Below, in pieces: positions 16,330 to 24,694 of a stretch of 64,000 nucleotides of DNA. The position numbers were made by a program, and so were the translations under genes. The notes below the pieces were generated by a model, which was not told the origin of the DNA, did not search any database, and saw nothing but the letters and a program-made list of their open reading frames with translations. Source of the DNA: an uncultured Oscillospiraceae bacterium (lineage in GTDB: Bacteria > Bacillota > Clostridia > Oscillospirales > Oscillospiraceae); NCBI GenBank assembly GCA_947626345.1, contig CANQSF010000003.1, positions 62,001 to 126,000 on the forward strand, read 5' to 3'. Positions within the stretch are counted from its first letter, which is position 1; each line of letters opens with the position of its first letter.

Positions 16330-16336
16330 ATCCGTG

Positions 16337-18325
16337 TCAATCCAGCTCGCTCTGTCCGGTATAGAGCATGTAATACCGGCCCTTTTGCTCCAGCAGCTCC
16401 TCGTGGCTGCCCCGCTCCACGATCTCGCCGTGCTCGATGACCACGATGGCCTGGGCGTTGCGAACGGTGCTGAGGCGGTGGGCGATGACGAACACCGTCC
16501 GGCCCTCCATCAGCGCGTCCATGCCCCGGTCGATGAGCTTTTCGGTGCGGGTGTCGATGGAGCTGGTGGCCTCGTCCAGGATCATCACCGGGTGCTTGGC
16601 CACGGCGGTGCGGGCGATGGCCAGCAGCTGCCGCTGGCCCTGGGACAGGTTCTGGCCGTTGCCGGTGATCATGGTATCGTAGCCGTTCGGCAGGCGGGTG
16701 ATGAACCCGTGGGCGTTGGCGGACTTGGCCGCGGCGATGCACTCCTCGTCTGTGGCGTCCAGCTTGCCGTAGCGGATGTTGTCCATCACCGTGCCGGTGA
16801 ACAGGTCCGTGTCCTGCAGCACGATGCCCATGCTCCGGCGCAGGCCGGCCTTTTTGATGTCCTTGACGTCAATGCCGTCGATGAGGATGCGGCCGCTGTC
16901 GATCTCATAAAAACGGTTGATGAGGTTGGTGATGGTGGTCTTGCCCGCGCCGGTAGAGCCCACGAAGGCGATCTTCTGGCCGGGCTTGGCCCAGACGGTG
17001 ATGCCCTTCAGCACCGGCTTTTCCGGCACGTAGGAGAAGTGCACGTCCTCCAGGCGCACGTTGCCCAGCACCTCCCGGAACTGGAAGGAGCCGTCCGGCT
17101 GGGGGATCTTCCAGGCCCAGCAGCCGGTGCGCTCGCCCTTGGCGGTCTCGGTGAGGGTGCCGTCCGGGGCCCGGTCCACGGTGACCAGGGTCACGGCGCC
17201 ATCGTCCGTCTCCGGCTCGTGGTCGATTACCGCGAAGATCCGCTCCGCGCCGGCGATGGCGGAGAACAGGTTGATGGCCTGGTTGGACATCATGTTGATG
17301 GGCATGGTCACCTGGCGGATGTAGTTGAGGTATACCCCCAGCGAGCCGATGGTGAAGGAGCCGGCCAGGGTCATGAACCCGCCCAGCACGGCGGTGACCG
17401 CGTAGCACACGTTCATGATGGCGTTCATGGTGGGGAAGATGATGTTGCCCAGGAAGTTGGCGAAGATGGCGTTTTCCCGGTATTCGTCGTTGCGCACGCC
17501 GAAGCCGGCCTTGGCCCGGTCCTCGTAGTTGAAGGCCTTGACCACCTTCAGCCCGTCCAGCATCTCCTCGATGTAGCCGTTGAGCTCGCCCAGGGAGGAC
17601 TGCTGCTTTTTGAAGAGGATGCGGGAGTACTTGCCCATGCCCCGCACCAGCAGGAAGGACAGGCCGATGGTCAGCAGGGTGATGAGGAACAGCTTCCAGC
17701 TGAGGCTGATCATCAGCGCCACAGTGCCCACGAAGGTGATGATGCCGCTCAAAAACTGGACGATGCCCTGCTCCAGGCACATCTGCACGTTGTCCGCGTC
17801 GTTGGAGAAGCGGCTCATCAGCTCCCCGTGGGTGTGGTGGTCGAAGTAGGTGATGGGCATATCCTGCAGCGCGCTGAACAGGTCCCGCCGCAGGGCGTTG
17901 GTGGCCCACTGGGCCAGGGTCATGCAGGTGCGGGAGGTGCAGTAGGTGGCCACGGCGCTGGCCAGGTAGATCCCCGCCAGGATCATCAGCTGCCGGGCCA
18001 GAGCGGAGAAGTCCTTTTCGGGCTGGGTGATCAGCGGCACGATGTAGTCGTCCACCAGGGGCTTGAGGTAATAGCTGGCCGCCAGGGAGCAGCCGGTGGA
18101 GATGAGCATGGTTACCAGCACCAGCACGAACAGTCCCTTGTTCTTTCCCGCGTAGCCCAGCACCCGGATCAGGGTGCCCTTGGCGTCCTTGGGCTTGCGG
18201 TAATCCCGGCCGCCGCCGGGGCCGCCGCGGACGTTTTTATAGATGCGCTCATCGTCGGTGTCCACGCTGTCCACGGCGATGCGGGCCTTCAGCTGGGCCC
18301 AGATGCTCTTGCTCTTATCAGCCAT
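16337..18325 (-). CDS. ABC exporter half-transporter (TMD-NBD), subunit 2 of a heterodimer
   Basis: The product has 662 residues. An N-terminal extension of about 45 residues precedes a six-helix exporter domain (about 50-350). A roughly 60-residue insert then leads into the NBD with Walker A GSTGAGKTT, signature LSQGQ (canonical LSGGQ) and Walker B VMILDEATSSID with the catalytic Glu present. Clostridial heterodimeric multidrug exporters have this insert. It overlaps the partner gene by eight bases. The altered signature would sit opposite the partner's Walker A/B, as in asymmetric exporters. Confidence 0.9.
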   Translation of the reverse strand: MADKSKSIWAQLKARIAVDSVDTDDERIYKNVRGGPGGGRDYRKPKDAKGTLIRVLGYAGKNKGLFVLVLVTMLISTGCSLAASYYLKPLVDDYIVPLITQPEKDFSALARQLMILAGIYLASAVATYCTSRTCMTLAQWATNALRRDLFSALQDMPITYFDHHTHGELMSRFSNDADNVQMCLEQGIVQFLSGIITFVGTVALMISLSWKLFLITLLTIGLSFLLVRGMGKYSRILFKKQQSSLGELNGYIEEMLDGLKVVKAFNYEDRAKAGFGVRNDEYRENAIFANFLGNIIFPTMNAIMNVCYAVTAVLGGFMTLAGSFTIGSLGVYLNYIRQVTMPINMMSNQAINLFSAIAGAERIFAVIDHEPETDDGAVTLVTVDRAPDGTLTETAKGERTGCWAWKIPQPDGSFQFREVLGNVRLEDVHFSYVPEKPVLKGITVWAKPGQKIAFVGSTGAGKTTITNLINRFYEIDSGRILIDGIDVKDIKKAGLRRSMGIVLQDTDLFTGTVMDNIRYGKLDATDEECIAAAKSANAHGFITRLPNGYDTMITGNGQNLSQGQRQLLAIARTAVAKHPVMILDEATSSIDTRTEKLIDRGMDALMEGRTVFVIAHRLSTVRNAQAIVVIEHGEIVERGSHEELLEQKGRYYMLYTGQSELD

Positions 18326-20063
18326 TGCTCAGCGCCTCCTCCACCTGTGATGTGTAGATGTCCCGGTAGACGGCGCTGCGCTCCATCAGCTCGTCGTGGG
18401 TGCCCACGCTCTCCACGGTGCCCTCGTCCAGCACCACGATCATGTCCGCGCCCACCACGGAGGAGATGCGCTGGGCGATGATGAACACGGTGGTGTCCGC
18501 CAGCTCCCTGCGGAAGCTCTCCCGGATGCGGCCCTCGGTGTCCGAGTCCACGGCGCTGGTGCTGTCGTCCAGGATGAGGATGGCCGGCTTTTTCAGCATG
18601 GCCCGGGCGATGCACAGCCTCTGCTTCTGGCCGCCGGAGACGTTGGTGCCGCCCTGCAGGAGCATGGTGTCCAGCCCGTCGGGCATCTGGGAGACGAAGT
18701 CCCAGGCCTGGGCGCTCTTCAGCGCGGCGATGATCTCCTCGTCGGTGGCGTGCTCGTCGCCCCAGGCGATGTTCTCCCGGATGGTGCCGGTGAAGAGCAC
18801 GTTTTTCTGCAGCACCATGCCGATGGCGTCCCGCAGGTCCCGGATGCGGTAGTCCCGCACGTCCACGCCGTCCACCAGCACCGCCCCGGCGGAGACGTCA
18901 TAAAACCGGGGGATCAGGTTCACAAGGCTGGACTTGCCCGAGCCGGTGCCGCCCACAATGGCCACGGTCTGGCCAGGCCGGACGGAGAAGGAGATGTTTT
19001 TCAGCACGTCCTCGCCGTTGCCGGTGCGGGAGTAGCGGAAGGACACGTCCCTGAACTCCACGGAGCCGTGCCGGGGCTCCACCGACCGGGGCGCGGCGTC
19101 CGGCTTATCCTGGATGTCGGGCTCGGCGTCCAGCACCTGGGCGATGCGCTTGCCGCAGGCCCGGGCGCGGGTGTACTGCATGAGCACCATGGAGAACATC
19201 ATCACGCTCATCATGATCTGGCTCATATAGCTGACCACCGCCAGCAGCTGGCCGGATTCCAGCTCTCCCTTGGCCACCATCCGGCCGCCGAACCAGTACA
19301 GGCACAGCGTCACCGCGTTGAGGACGATGGTGGCCAGCGGGCTCATGGCGATCATGACCCCTACGGCCTTCAGGTTGGCCCGGGTCAGCTCGTCGTTTGC
19401 CTTTTTGAACTTCTGCCGCTCATAGTGCTGGCGGACGAAGGCCTTCACCACCCGGATGGCGATCAGGTTCTCCTGGATGTCCGCGTTCATGGCGTCCAGC
19501 TTCTGCTGCACCGCCAGAAAGAGCTTATCCACCAGCGTCATCACCGTGACCGTGCCCACGAACAGCAGCGGCACCGCGATCATGAATATGAGCGCCAGAC
19601 GCCAGGAGTAGGTGATGACGATGGTCATGGCCACCAGCAGCTGAAACGGCGCCTGGATGAGGGTGCGCAGCATCATCTGCACCGCCATCTGCAGCTGCCG
19701 CACGTCGCTGGTGGTGCGGGTGATGAGACTGGCGGAGGAGAACCGGTCGATGTCCGCGAAGGAAAACTGCTGGATGTGGCGGAACATGGCCTGGCGCAGG
19801 TTGGAGCCAAAGCCGTTGGCCGCCCGGGAGGCGTTCCAGGTGCTGATGAACCCGGACACGGCGCTCATCAGCGCCAGCGCCGCCATGAGCAGGCCGCAGA
19901 TGATGATGTAGCGCCGGTCGCCGCCGGCCACGCCCACGTCCACGATGTTGCTCATCAGCGTGGGCAGGGCCAGGGTGACCACCGTCTCCAGCAGCACGAA
20001 GATGGGGGTCAGGATCAGGGAGTTTTTGTACTTGCCCCAATAGCCTGTCAGGATCTCTCGCAT
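18318..20063 (-). CDS. ABC exporter half-transporter (TMD-NBD), subunit 1 of a heterodimer
   Basis: The product has 581 residues: six-helix exporter domain, then NBD with Walker A GGTGSGKSS, signature VSGGQ and Walker B LILDDSTSAVD. The residue after the Walker B Asp is Asp rather than the catalytic Glu, the hallmark of the degenerate site in BmrCD/TM287-288-type heterodimers. It is the first gene of the minus-strand operon. ATG 20063 starts MREILTGYWGKYK. AAAGGAG lies about 13 bases upstream, a rather long spacing. Substrate unknown, probably a hydrophobic drug or lipid-like molecule. Confidence 0.9.
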   Translation of the reverse strand: MREILTGYWGKYKNSLILTPIFVLLETVVTLALPTLMSNIVDVGVAGGDRRYIIICGLLMAALALMSAVSGFISTWNASRAANGFGSNLRQAMFRHIQQFSFADIDRFSSASLITRTTSDVRQLQMAVQMMLRTLIQAPFQLLVAMTIVITYSWRLALIFMIAVPLLFVGTVTVMTLVDKLFLAVQQKLDAMNADIQENLIAIRVVKAFVRQHYERQKFKKANDELTRANLKAVGVMIAMSPLATIVLNAVTLCLYWFGGRMVAKGELESGQLLAVVSYMSQIMMSVMMFSMVLMQYTRARACGKRIAQVLDAEPDIQDKPDAAPRSVEPRHGSVEFRDVSFRYSRTGNGEDVLKNISFSVRPGQTVAIVGGTGSGKSSLVNLIPRFYDVSAGAVLVDGVDVRDYRIRDLRDAIGMVLQKNVLFTGTIRENIAWGDEHATDEEIIAALKSAQAWDFVSQMPDGLDTMLLQGGTNVSGGQKQRLCIARAMLKKPAILILDDSTSAVDSDTEGRIRESFRRELADTTVFIIAQRISSVVGADMIVVLDEGTVESVGTHDELMERSAVYRDIYTSQVEEALSNG

Positions 20064-20113
20064 GAGGGTGTGTGCGCTCCTTTCGGATACTAAATCAATG
20101 AATACAACTAAGT

Positions 20114-20142
20114 ATGTTAACAAATCCAGGGGATAAAGTCAA
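20114..20142 (-). promoter_or_regulatory. Promoter of the ABC exporter operon
   Basis: On the minus strand TTGACT (20137-20142), 17 bases, TAACAT (20114-20119). Downstream, TTAGTTGTA and TTTAGTA-like motifs form a partly symmetric AT-rich stretch (20085-20115), a plausible operator for a MarR-type regulator. No regulator gene is adjacent. Confidence 0.65.
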
Positions 20143-20225
20143 CCGACTCCTATGAACAGAGTGTTAAACATTGCCTGTCATATTGGCCGGAGGGGACAAA
20201 TAGACTTGTCCTGTGAGGTGATGGC

Positions 20226-21107
20226 ATGGACGGGTATCGGGCGGCCGCGTCGCTGCTGCCGGCGGCTCTGCGGATGGCGGCGGAGGGCCTGGGGGAGGAC
20301 GGCCGGGACGCGTGCGAGGAGCTGCGCCTGCGGCTGGGCAGGCCCATGTCCGCGCTGCTGGCGGGCCGGGAGTATCCGCTGGCCACGGCGGCAGTGACGG
20401 AGGGGGACTTGCGCGCCGTGGCGGAGGCGGCCACCGGCGCCAGCCTGCACGCCGCGTCGGAGCAGCTGCGCAACGGCTATCTCACCGCACCCGGCGGGGT
20501 GCGGGTGGGGGTGTGCGGCACGGCCGTCCTGGGTCCCGGCGGCGTCATGGAGGGGGTGCGGCACATCTCCTCCATGTCCCTGCGGGTGCCCCGGGAGCGG
20601 CCGGGTTGCGCCGACGGGATCTGGCCGGCCCTCACCGCCGGGGGCTTTCGCTCTGCGCTGATCGCCGGTCCCCCGGGGGCGGGAAAGACCACCCTGCTGC
20701 GGGAGATCGTGCGGCGGCTGTCGGAGGATGGCGTCCGGGTGGCGGTGGCGGACGAGCGGGGGGAGATCGCCGGGGCCTGGGACGGCGCGCCGGCTTTTGA
20801 GCTGGGCCCCTGCGCCGACGTGCTCACCGGCACGCCCAAGGCCAGCGCCGCGGCCATGCTGGTGCGGGCCATGAACCCCCAGGTGGTGGCCATGGACGAG
20901 ATCGGCGGCCGGGAGGACGCCGCGGCGCTGCTGGCGGCGGCGGGCTGCGGAGCGATGCTGCTGGCCAGCGCCCACGGCCGGCGGGGAGAGCCGCTGCCCC
21001 GGGCCTGCAGGGACCTTCTGGACCAGGGGGTGTTCCGCCGGATCGTGTGGATCCGGGCGGACGCCGGCGGCCGAAGCTGCGCCGTGGAGAGAGCCCCATG
21101 CGCCTGA
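20226..21107 (+). CDS. spoIIIAA: Stage III sporulation protein AA (SpoIIIAA ATPase)
   Basis: The product has 293 residues. It is the cytoplasmic ATPase of the mother-cell SpoIIIA complex, related to type II/IV secretion ATPases. Walker A GPPGAGKTT is at about 148-156, ADERGEIAG follows, and VVAMDEIGG is the Walker B. First gene of the eight-gene operon, with GAGGTG (20214-20219) before the ATG. A small hairpin (20194-20211) lies just before it. I could not find a convincing sigma-E promoter: CATATTGG at 20179 is the nearest to a -10. Confidence 0.93.
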   Translation: MDGYRAAASLLPAALRMAAEGLGEDGRDACEELRLRLGRPMSALLAGREYPLATAAVTEGDLRAVAEAATGASLHAASEQLRNGYLTAPGGVRVGVCGTAVLGPGGVMEGVRHISSMSLRVPRERPGCADGIWPALTAGGFRSALIAGPPGAGKTTLLREIVRRLSEDGVRVAVADERGEIAGAWDGAPAFELGPCADVLTGTPKASAAAMLVRAMNPQVVAMDEIGGREDAAALLAAAGCGAMLLASAHGRRGEPLPRACRDLLDQGVFRRIVWIRADAGGRSCAVERAPCA

Positions 21108-21595
21108 TCGGCGCGGCGCTGGTCACGGCGGCGGGCGCGCTGGCGGGTCTGCTGGACGTACAGCGGATGCGGGAGCGGGCGCAGCTGCTGGAGGAGCTCG
21201 TCCGGATGCTGGACATGATCGAGTACGAGCTGAGCCGGTTCCGCACGCCGTTGCCGGAGCTGTTCGGAAAGCTGGCCGGCCAGATGGAGGGCCGGACGGG
21301 CCTTTTCTGCGGGGAGGTGGCCCGGGGGCTGGAGCGGCTGGGAGAGCGGGACATGGCCGGCCTGTGGCGGGACGCGCTGGCGCTGCTGCCCCGGGAGGCG
21401 GCCGCGCCGCTCGTCCCGCTGGGACCGCTGCTGGGCCGCTACGGCGCGGAGGAGCTGGTGCGGGCGGCGGCGGGCTGTGGCCAGGCCATGGAGCGGGAGC
21501 GGGACCGGGCATGGCGGCAGCTGCGGGAGCGGGGCCGGGTGACGGTGGGCCTGTCGGCGGCGGGGGCCGCGGCGCTGGCGGTGCTGCTGCTGTGA
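21098..21595 (+). CDS. spoIIIAB: Stage III sporulation protein AB
   Basis: The product has 165 residues, with a membrane segment at each end (GAALVTAAGALAGLL near 4-20 and VGLSAAGAAALAVLLL at the C-terminus) around a helical domain beginning RAQLLEELVRMLDMIEYELSRFRTPLPELF. That is the SpoIIIAB pattern, resembling GspF-type platform proteins. It overlaps spoIIIAA by 10 bases. Confidence 0.9.
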   Translation: MRLIGAALVTAAGALAGLLDVQRMRERAQLLEELVRMLDMIEYELSRFRTPLPELFGKLAGQMEGRTGLFCGEVARGLERLGERDMAGLWRDALALLPREAAAPLVPLGPLLGRYGAEELVRAAAGCGQAMERERDRAWRQLRERGRVTVGLSAAGAAALAVLLL

Positions 21596-21611
21596 AACGA
21601 AGGATGGGGAC

Positions 21612-21809
21612 ATGGACGTTGATCTGATATTCAAGATAGCGGCGGTGGGGATCCTGGTGGCGGTGCTGAACCTGCTGCTGACCCGCTCCGGGCGTGATGA
21701 GCAGGCGCTGATGACCACCATCGCGGGGCTGGTGGTGGTGCTGGTGATCCTGGTGCAGCGGATCGCGGAGCTGTTCGACCTCATCCGGCAGCTGTTTGAA
21801 CTGGGATGA
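21612..21809 (+). CDS. spoIIIAC: Stage III sporulation protein AC
   Basis: This 65-residue protein has two membrane helices (FKIAAVGILVAVLNLLL and IAGLVVVLVILVQRIAELF) joined by TRSGRDEQALMTT, the highly conserved SpoIIIAC loop. It is an integral membrane part of the mother-cell channel platform. It overlaps spoIIIAD by ATGA. Confidence 0.93.
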   Translation: MDVDLIFKIAAVGILVAVLNLLLTRSGRDEQALMTTIAGLVVVLVILVQRIAELFDLIRQLFELG

Positions 21810-22192
21810 GCCTGCTCATCAAGGCGGCGGCCGTGGCCCTGGCGGGGGCGGTGATGGCCATGGTGCTGAAGAAGAACGCCCCGGAGATCGCCCTGGCCCT
21901 GAGCATCGCCATGACCGTGGCGGCAGCGGGTCTGGCCGCCCAGCTCATCGGCCAGCTGCGGGAGGTGACGGATCTGGCGCGGGAACAGACGGGGCTCAGC
22001 CCCGCGGTGATCGCCCCGGTGCTCAAGTGCGTGGGCATCGGCGTGGTGACGCGCCTGGCGGCGGACCTGTGCAAGGACGCGGGCCAGAGCGCGGCGGCGT
22101 CGGCGGTGGAGCTGGCGGGGGCGGCCTGCGCCATGGCGGCGTCGCTGCCGCTGATCCGCGCGCTGCTGCTTTTGCCGGGGCAGCTGCCATGA
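21806..22192 (+). CDS. spoIIIAD: Stage III sporulation protein AD
   Basis: The product has 128 residues with four predicted membrane helices. The opening LLIKAAAVALAGAVMAMVLKK and the APVLKCVGIGVVTRLAADLCKDAGQSA block are typical of SpoIIIAD, a paralog-like partner of SpoIIIAC. The start overlaps spoIIIAC and the end overlaps spoIIIAE by four bases each (ATGA). Confidence 0.93.
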   Translation: MSLLIKAAAVALAGAVMAMVLKKNAPEIALALSIAMTVAAAGLAAQLIGQLREVTDLAREQTGLSPAVIAPVLKCVGIGVVTRLAADLCKDAGQSAAASAVELAGAACAMAASLPLIRALLLLPGQLP

Positions 22193-23253
22193 GGACGGCG
22201 GCGATCTTTCTGCTGGCGTGCGTGCTGCTGGCCACGCCGGCGCTGGCGGCGGGGGCGGAGGATCTGGAGGGCGCTCTGCCCCCGTCCGCCCGGGACGTGC
22301 TGGGGGACCTGACGGTGGACCAGGCCGGCGGGGAGGGGATCTGGCAGCGGCTTTCAGACTGGGTCATGGGCCAGCTGAAGGACGCGCTGGCGGAGGCGTC
22401 CCGGAGCGCCGGCGTGGCCCTGGCGGTGACGCTTTTGTGCTCGCTGGCGGCGGCGCTGGCGGAGGACGGCAAGGCGCCGGAGTATATCCTGCTGGGCGGG
22501 GCGCTGGCGGTCATGGCCGCGTCCGCGGGGGACATCCGCTCCTTTCTGGCCCAGGCCCGCTCGGCGCTTTTGGAGCTGCAGGACTTCTCCCGGGCGCTGC
22601 TGCCCACGGTGACGGCGGCGTCGGCGGCGATGGGACACGGCGCATCCGCCGCGGCCAAATACGCCGCGTCGGCCCTGTTCATGGACGTGCTGATGTGGGC
22701 GGGCACGGGCCTGATCCTGCCCATGATATACGCCTACGTGGCGGCGGCCACCGCCAACGCCGCGCTCCCCAGCGGGGCGCTGGGCGGGCCGGTGAAGCTG
22801 ATGAACTGGGCCTGCGGGACGCTGCTGGCGACGCTGACCAGCGCCTTCACCCTGGTCCTGACTGTCACCGGCGCGGTGTCCGGCAGCGCGGACAAGGTGG
22901 CGGGCAGCCTCACCAAGAGCGCCATATCCGCGGCACTGCCGGTGGTGGGCTCCATCCTGGCGGACGCGGCGGACGCCTATGTGGCCGGGGCGGCGCTGCT
23001 GCGGAGCGCGGTGGGGCTTTTCGGCTTGGCGGCGGTGGCGGCGGTATGCGCAGGACCGGCGCTGCGCCTGGGACTGCACTACATCCTCTTCAAGGTGGCG
23101 GCCAGCGTGGCCGAGCCCTTCGCGGAGGGCCGCCTGGCGGCGCTGGTGGGCCAGATCGGTGCCGCCTACGGCATGGCCCTGGGCCTGGTGGGCAGCGCGG
23201 GGGCGATGCTGTTCGTGTCGGTGGTGCTGGGAGCGGAGGTGCTGGGATTCTGA
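22189..23253 (+). CDS. spoIIIAE: Stage III sporulation protein AE
   Basis: The product has 354 residues: signal peptide (ending ALAAG), a short external segment, then about seven membrane helices. It is the large polytopic membrane subunit of the SpoIIIA channel. The blocks LPTVTAASAAMGHGASAAAKYA, KSAISAALPVVGSILADAADAYV and AASVAEPF are family landmarks. ATG 22189 overlaps the spoIIIAD stop. Confidence 0.93.
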   Translation: MRTAAIFLLACVLLATPALAAGAEDLEGALPPSARDVLGDLTVDQAGGEGIWQRLSDWVMGQLKDALAEASRSAGVALAVTLLCSLAAALAEDGKAPEYILLGGALAVMAASAGDIRSFLAQARSALLELQDFSRALLPTVTAASAAMGHGASAAAKYAASALFMDVLMWAGTGLILPMIYAYVAAATANAALPSGALGGPVKLMNWACGTLLATLTSAFTLVLTVTGAVSGSADKVAGSLTKSAISAALPVVGSILADAADAYVAGAALLRSAVGLFGLAAVAAVCAGPALRLGLHYILFKVAASVAEPFAEGRLAALVGQIGAAYGMALGLVGSAGAMLFVSVVLGAEVLGF

Positions 23254-23717
23254 GACAGTGGATCGAGGCGGTGACGGCGGCGTCGGTGCTGGCGGCCATC
23301 GCCATGGCGCTGACGCCCAAGGGCCGGGTGCGCCAGGTGACCCGCCTGGCCTGCGGGGTGATGTGCGCGCTGGCCATCGTGTCGCCGGCGGCGAAGCTGG
23401 ACGTGGACGGCCTGGCGGCGGGCATGGCCGCCTACCGCCAGCAGGCGGATGAGATCGTGACCCGGGCCGAGGAGGAGGCAAAGTATATGGATCGGACATA
23501 CATAGAAGAGCGCTGCGAGGCATATATATCTGGCAAAGCGGCGCTGGCGGGCGAGCCGCCTGAGGTCACCGTGACGGCCCGGTGGGACGAGGAGCAGCTG
23601 GTATGGGTGCCCTGGACCGTCACGGTGGACGCGGCCTATGACGGGGCGCTGTCCGCGGCCATCGAGGGGGAGCTGGGCATCCCGGCCTCCCGCCAGCAGT
23701 GGCGGACCGATGGCTGA
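23250..23717 (+). CDS. spoIIIAF: Stage III sporulation protein AF
   Basis: The product has about 155 residues. Two N-terminal membrane helices (WIEAVTAASVLAAIAMAL and TRLACGVMCALAIVSPAAKL) are followed by a soluble domain resembling SpoIIIAF. The start is unclear. No ATG, GTG or TTG occurs before the conserved R-Q-W segment. CTG 23250 overlaps the spoIIIAE stop (CTGA) and has GGAGG (23235-23239) ten bases upstream; the next usable codon is GTG 23271, inside the first helix. I chose CTG 23250. It overlaps spoIIIAG by eight bases. Confidence 0.82.
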   Translation: MRQWIEAVTAASVLAAIAMALTPKGRVRQVTRLACGVMCALAIVSPAAKLDVDGLAAGMAAYRQQADEIVTRAEEEAKYMDRTYIEERCEAYISGKAALAGEPPEVTVTARWDEEQLVWVPWTVTVDAAYDGALSAAIEGELGIPASRQQWRTDG

Positions 23718-24057
23718 GGGCGGAAAGGTGCCGGCGGCGTGGGCCGGGCGGGCGAAGTACGTGCTGCTGGTGGCCGGCGTGGGGCTGGCGCTACTGCTGT
23801 GGCCGTCCGGCAGCGGCGGCGGAGCGGCGGAGGAGCCCACGGAGGAGACGAGGCTGGAGGCGCTGCTGACCAGCATGGAAGGAGTGGGGCGCGCGGAGGT
23901 ACTGCTGTCGGAGAAAGGCGCCGCCGTGGTCTGCCAGGGAGCGGACGACGCGGCGGCCCGGTTGTCGGTCACCGAGGCGGTGCGGTGCTATACCGGGTTG
24001 GGTGCGGATAAGATCATGATCTTCAAAATGAATGAAAGCTGGAGGGATGAACCTTGA
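23710..24057 (+). CDS. spoIIIAG: Stage III sporulation protein AG, short form
   Basis: The product has 115 residues, against about 230 in Bacillus. One membrane helix (YVLLVAGVGLALLLW) is followed by a short linker and a single ring-building-type domain (RLEALLTSMEGVGRAEVLLSE ... VTEAVRCYTGLGADKIMIF). The beta-rich insertion that forms the tall barrel of the Bacillus SpoIIIAG ring appears to be absent. Position between spoIIIAF and spoIIIAH fixes the identity. Confidence 0.85.
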   Translation: MAEGGKVPAAWAGRAKYVLLVAGVGLALLLWPSGSGGGAAEEPTEETRLEALLTSMEGVGRAEVLLSEKGAAVVCQGADDAAARLSVTEAVRCYTGLGADKIMIFKMNESWRDEP

Positions 24058-24614
24058 AGAGGAATCTGAAGCGGAATATCGTCATCGTGGCCGTGCTGGT
24101 GTTCGTGGGCGCGGCGGTGTATCTGAACTGGTCCTACAACAGCCGCTGGGGCGCGGCGGACCCGGCCATGGTGGAGGCGGAGGACGCGGCCACCGAGGCG
24201 GCCAACGAGGCCTATACGGCGGCATCCGCCGGGACGGACGGTGCCAGCGTGGCGGTGAGCGCCTATTTCGACGAGGCCCGGCTGACGCGCCAGACTTCCC
24301 GGGACGAGGCGCTGGCGCTGCTGGAGCAGGCCTGCTCCGGCCAGGACGCCTCCCAGGAGGTGATCGACGAGTCCATGCGCCAGATCAACGCCATGGCCAG
24401 CTGGAACCTGCAGGAGAGCCTGCTGGAAAACCAGCTGCTGGCCAAGAACTTCACCGACTGCGTGGTGTTCGTGGGCGACGACGGCGTCACCGTGGCGGTG
24501 CCCGCGCCGGTGGACGGCCTCACCGACACCCAGGTGGCCCAGATCACCGAGGCGGTTGTGGACAACACCGACTACTCCGCCCAGTCCCTGAACATCATAG
24601 AAGTGACGGAGTAA
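24054..24614 (+). CDS. spoIIIAH: Stage III sporulation protein AH
   Basis: The product has 186 residues: a single N-terminal membrane helix (IVIVAVLVFVGAAVYLNWSYN), a charged linker, and a C-terminal YscJ/FliF-like ring domain (VIDESMRQINAMASWNLQESLLENQLLAKNFTDCVVFVGDDGVTVAVPAP). It binds SpoIIQ across the intermembrane space. The start is TTG 24054, overlapping the spoIIIAG stop (TTGA) with GGAGGG at 24041-24046. The predicted partner gene lies in this window at 58833. Confidence 0.93.
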   Translation: MKRNLKRNIVIVAVLVFVGAAVYLNWSYNSRWGAADPAMVEAEDAATEAANEAYTAASAGTDGASVAVSAYFDEARLTRQTSRDEALALLEQACSGQDASQEVIDESMRQINAMASWNLQESLLENQLLAKNFTDCVVFVGDDGVTVAVPAPVDGLTDTQVAQITEAVVDNTDYSAQSLNIIEVTE

Positions 24615-24643
24615 ACTGCCTCTTCCTTTTTTCGGGGCGCTGT

Positions 24644-24652
24644 GCTATAATG
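24644..24652 (+). promoter_or_regulatory. Extended -10 promoter candidate for the Asp23 gene
   Basis: TGcTATAAT at 24644-24652 lies 43 bases before the ATG and just after the spoIIIAH stop. No clear -35 is present. The TGTGCTATAAT string is the same as at 1910-1920. It would start the Asp23-nusB-xse transcript independently of sporulation. Confidence 0.55.
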
Positions 24653-24694
24653 CTTCCAAAGAATCTACCAAAGGATCGTTTGGAGGATACGGCG

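Noticed and set aside
22218..23717. A 499-residue frame covering spoIIIAE and spoIIIAF
   Set aside because: Only its last 155 residues are real (SpoIIIAF). The first part is an out-of-frame reading of spoIIIAE with Gly/Arg-rich low-complexity sequence.
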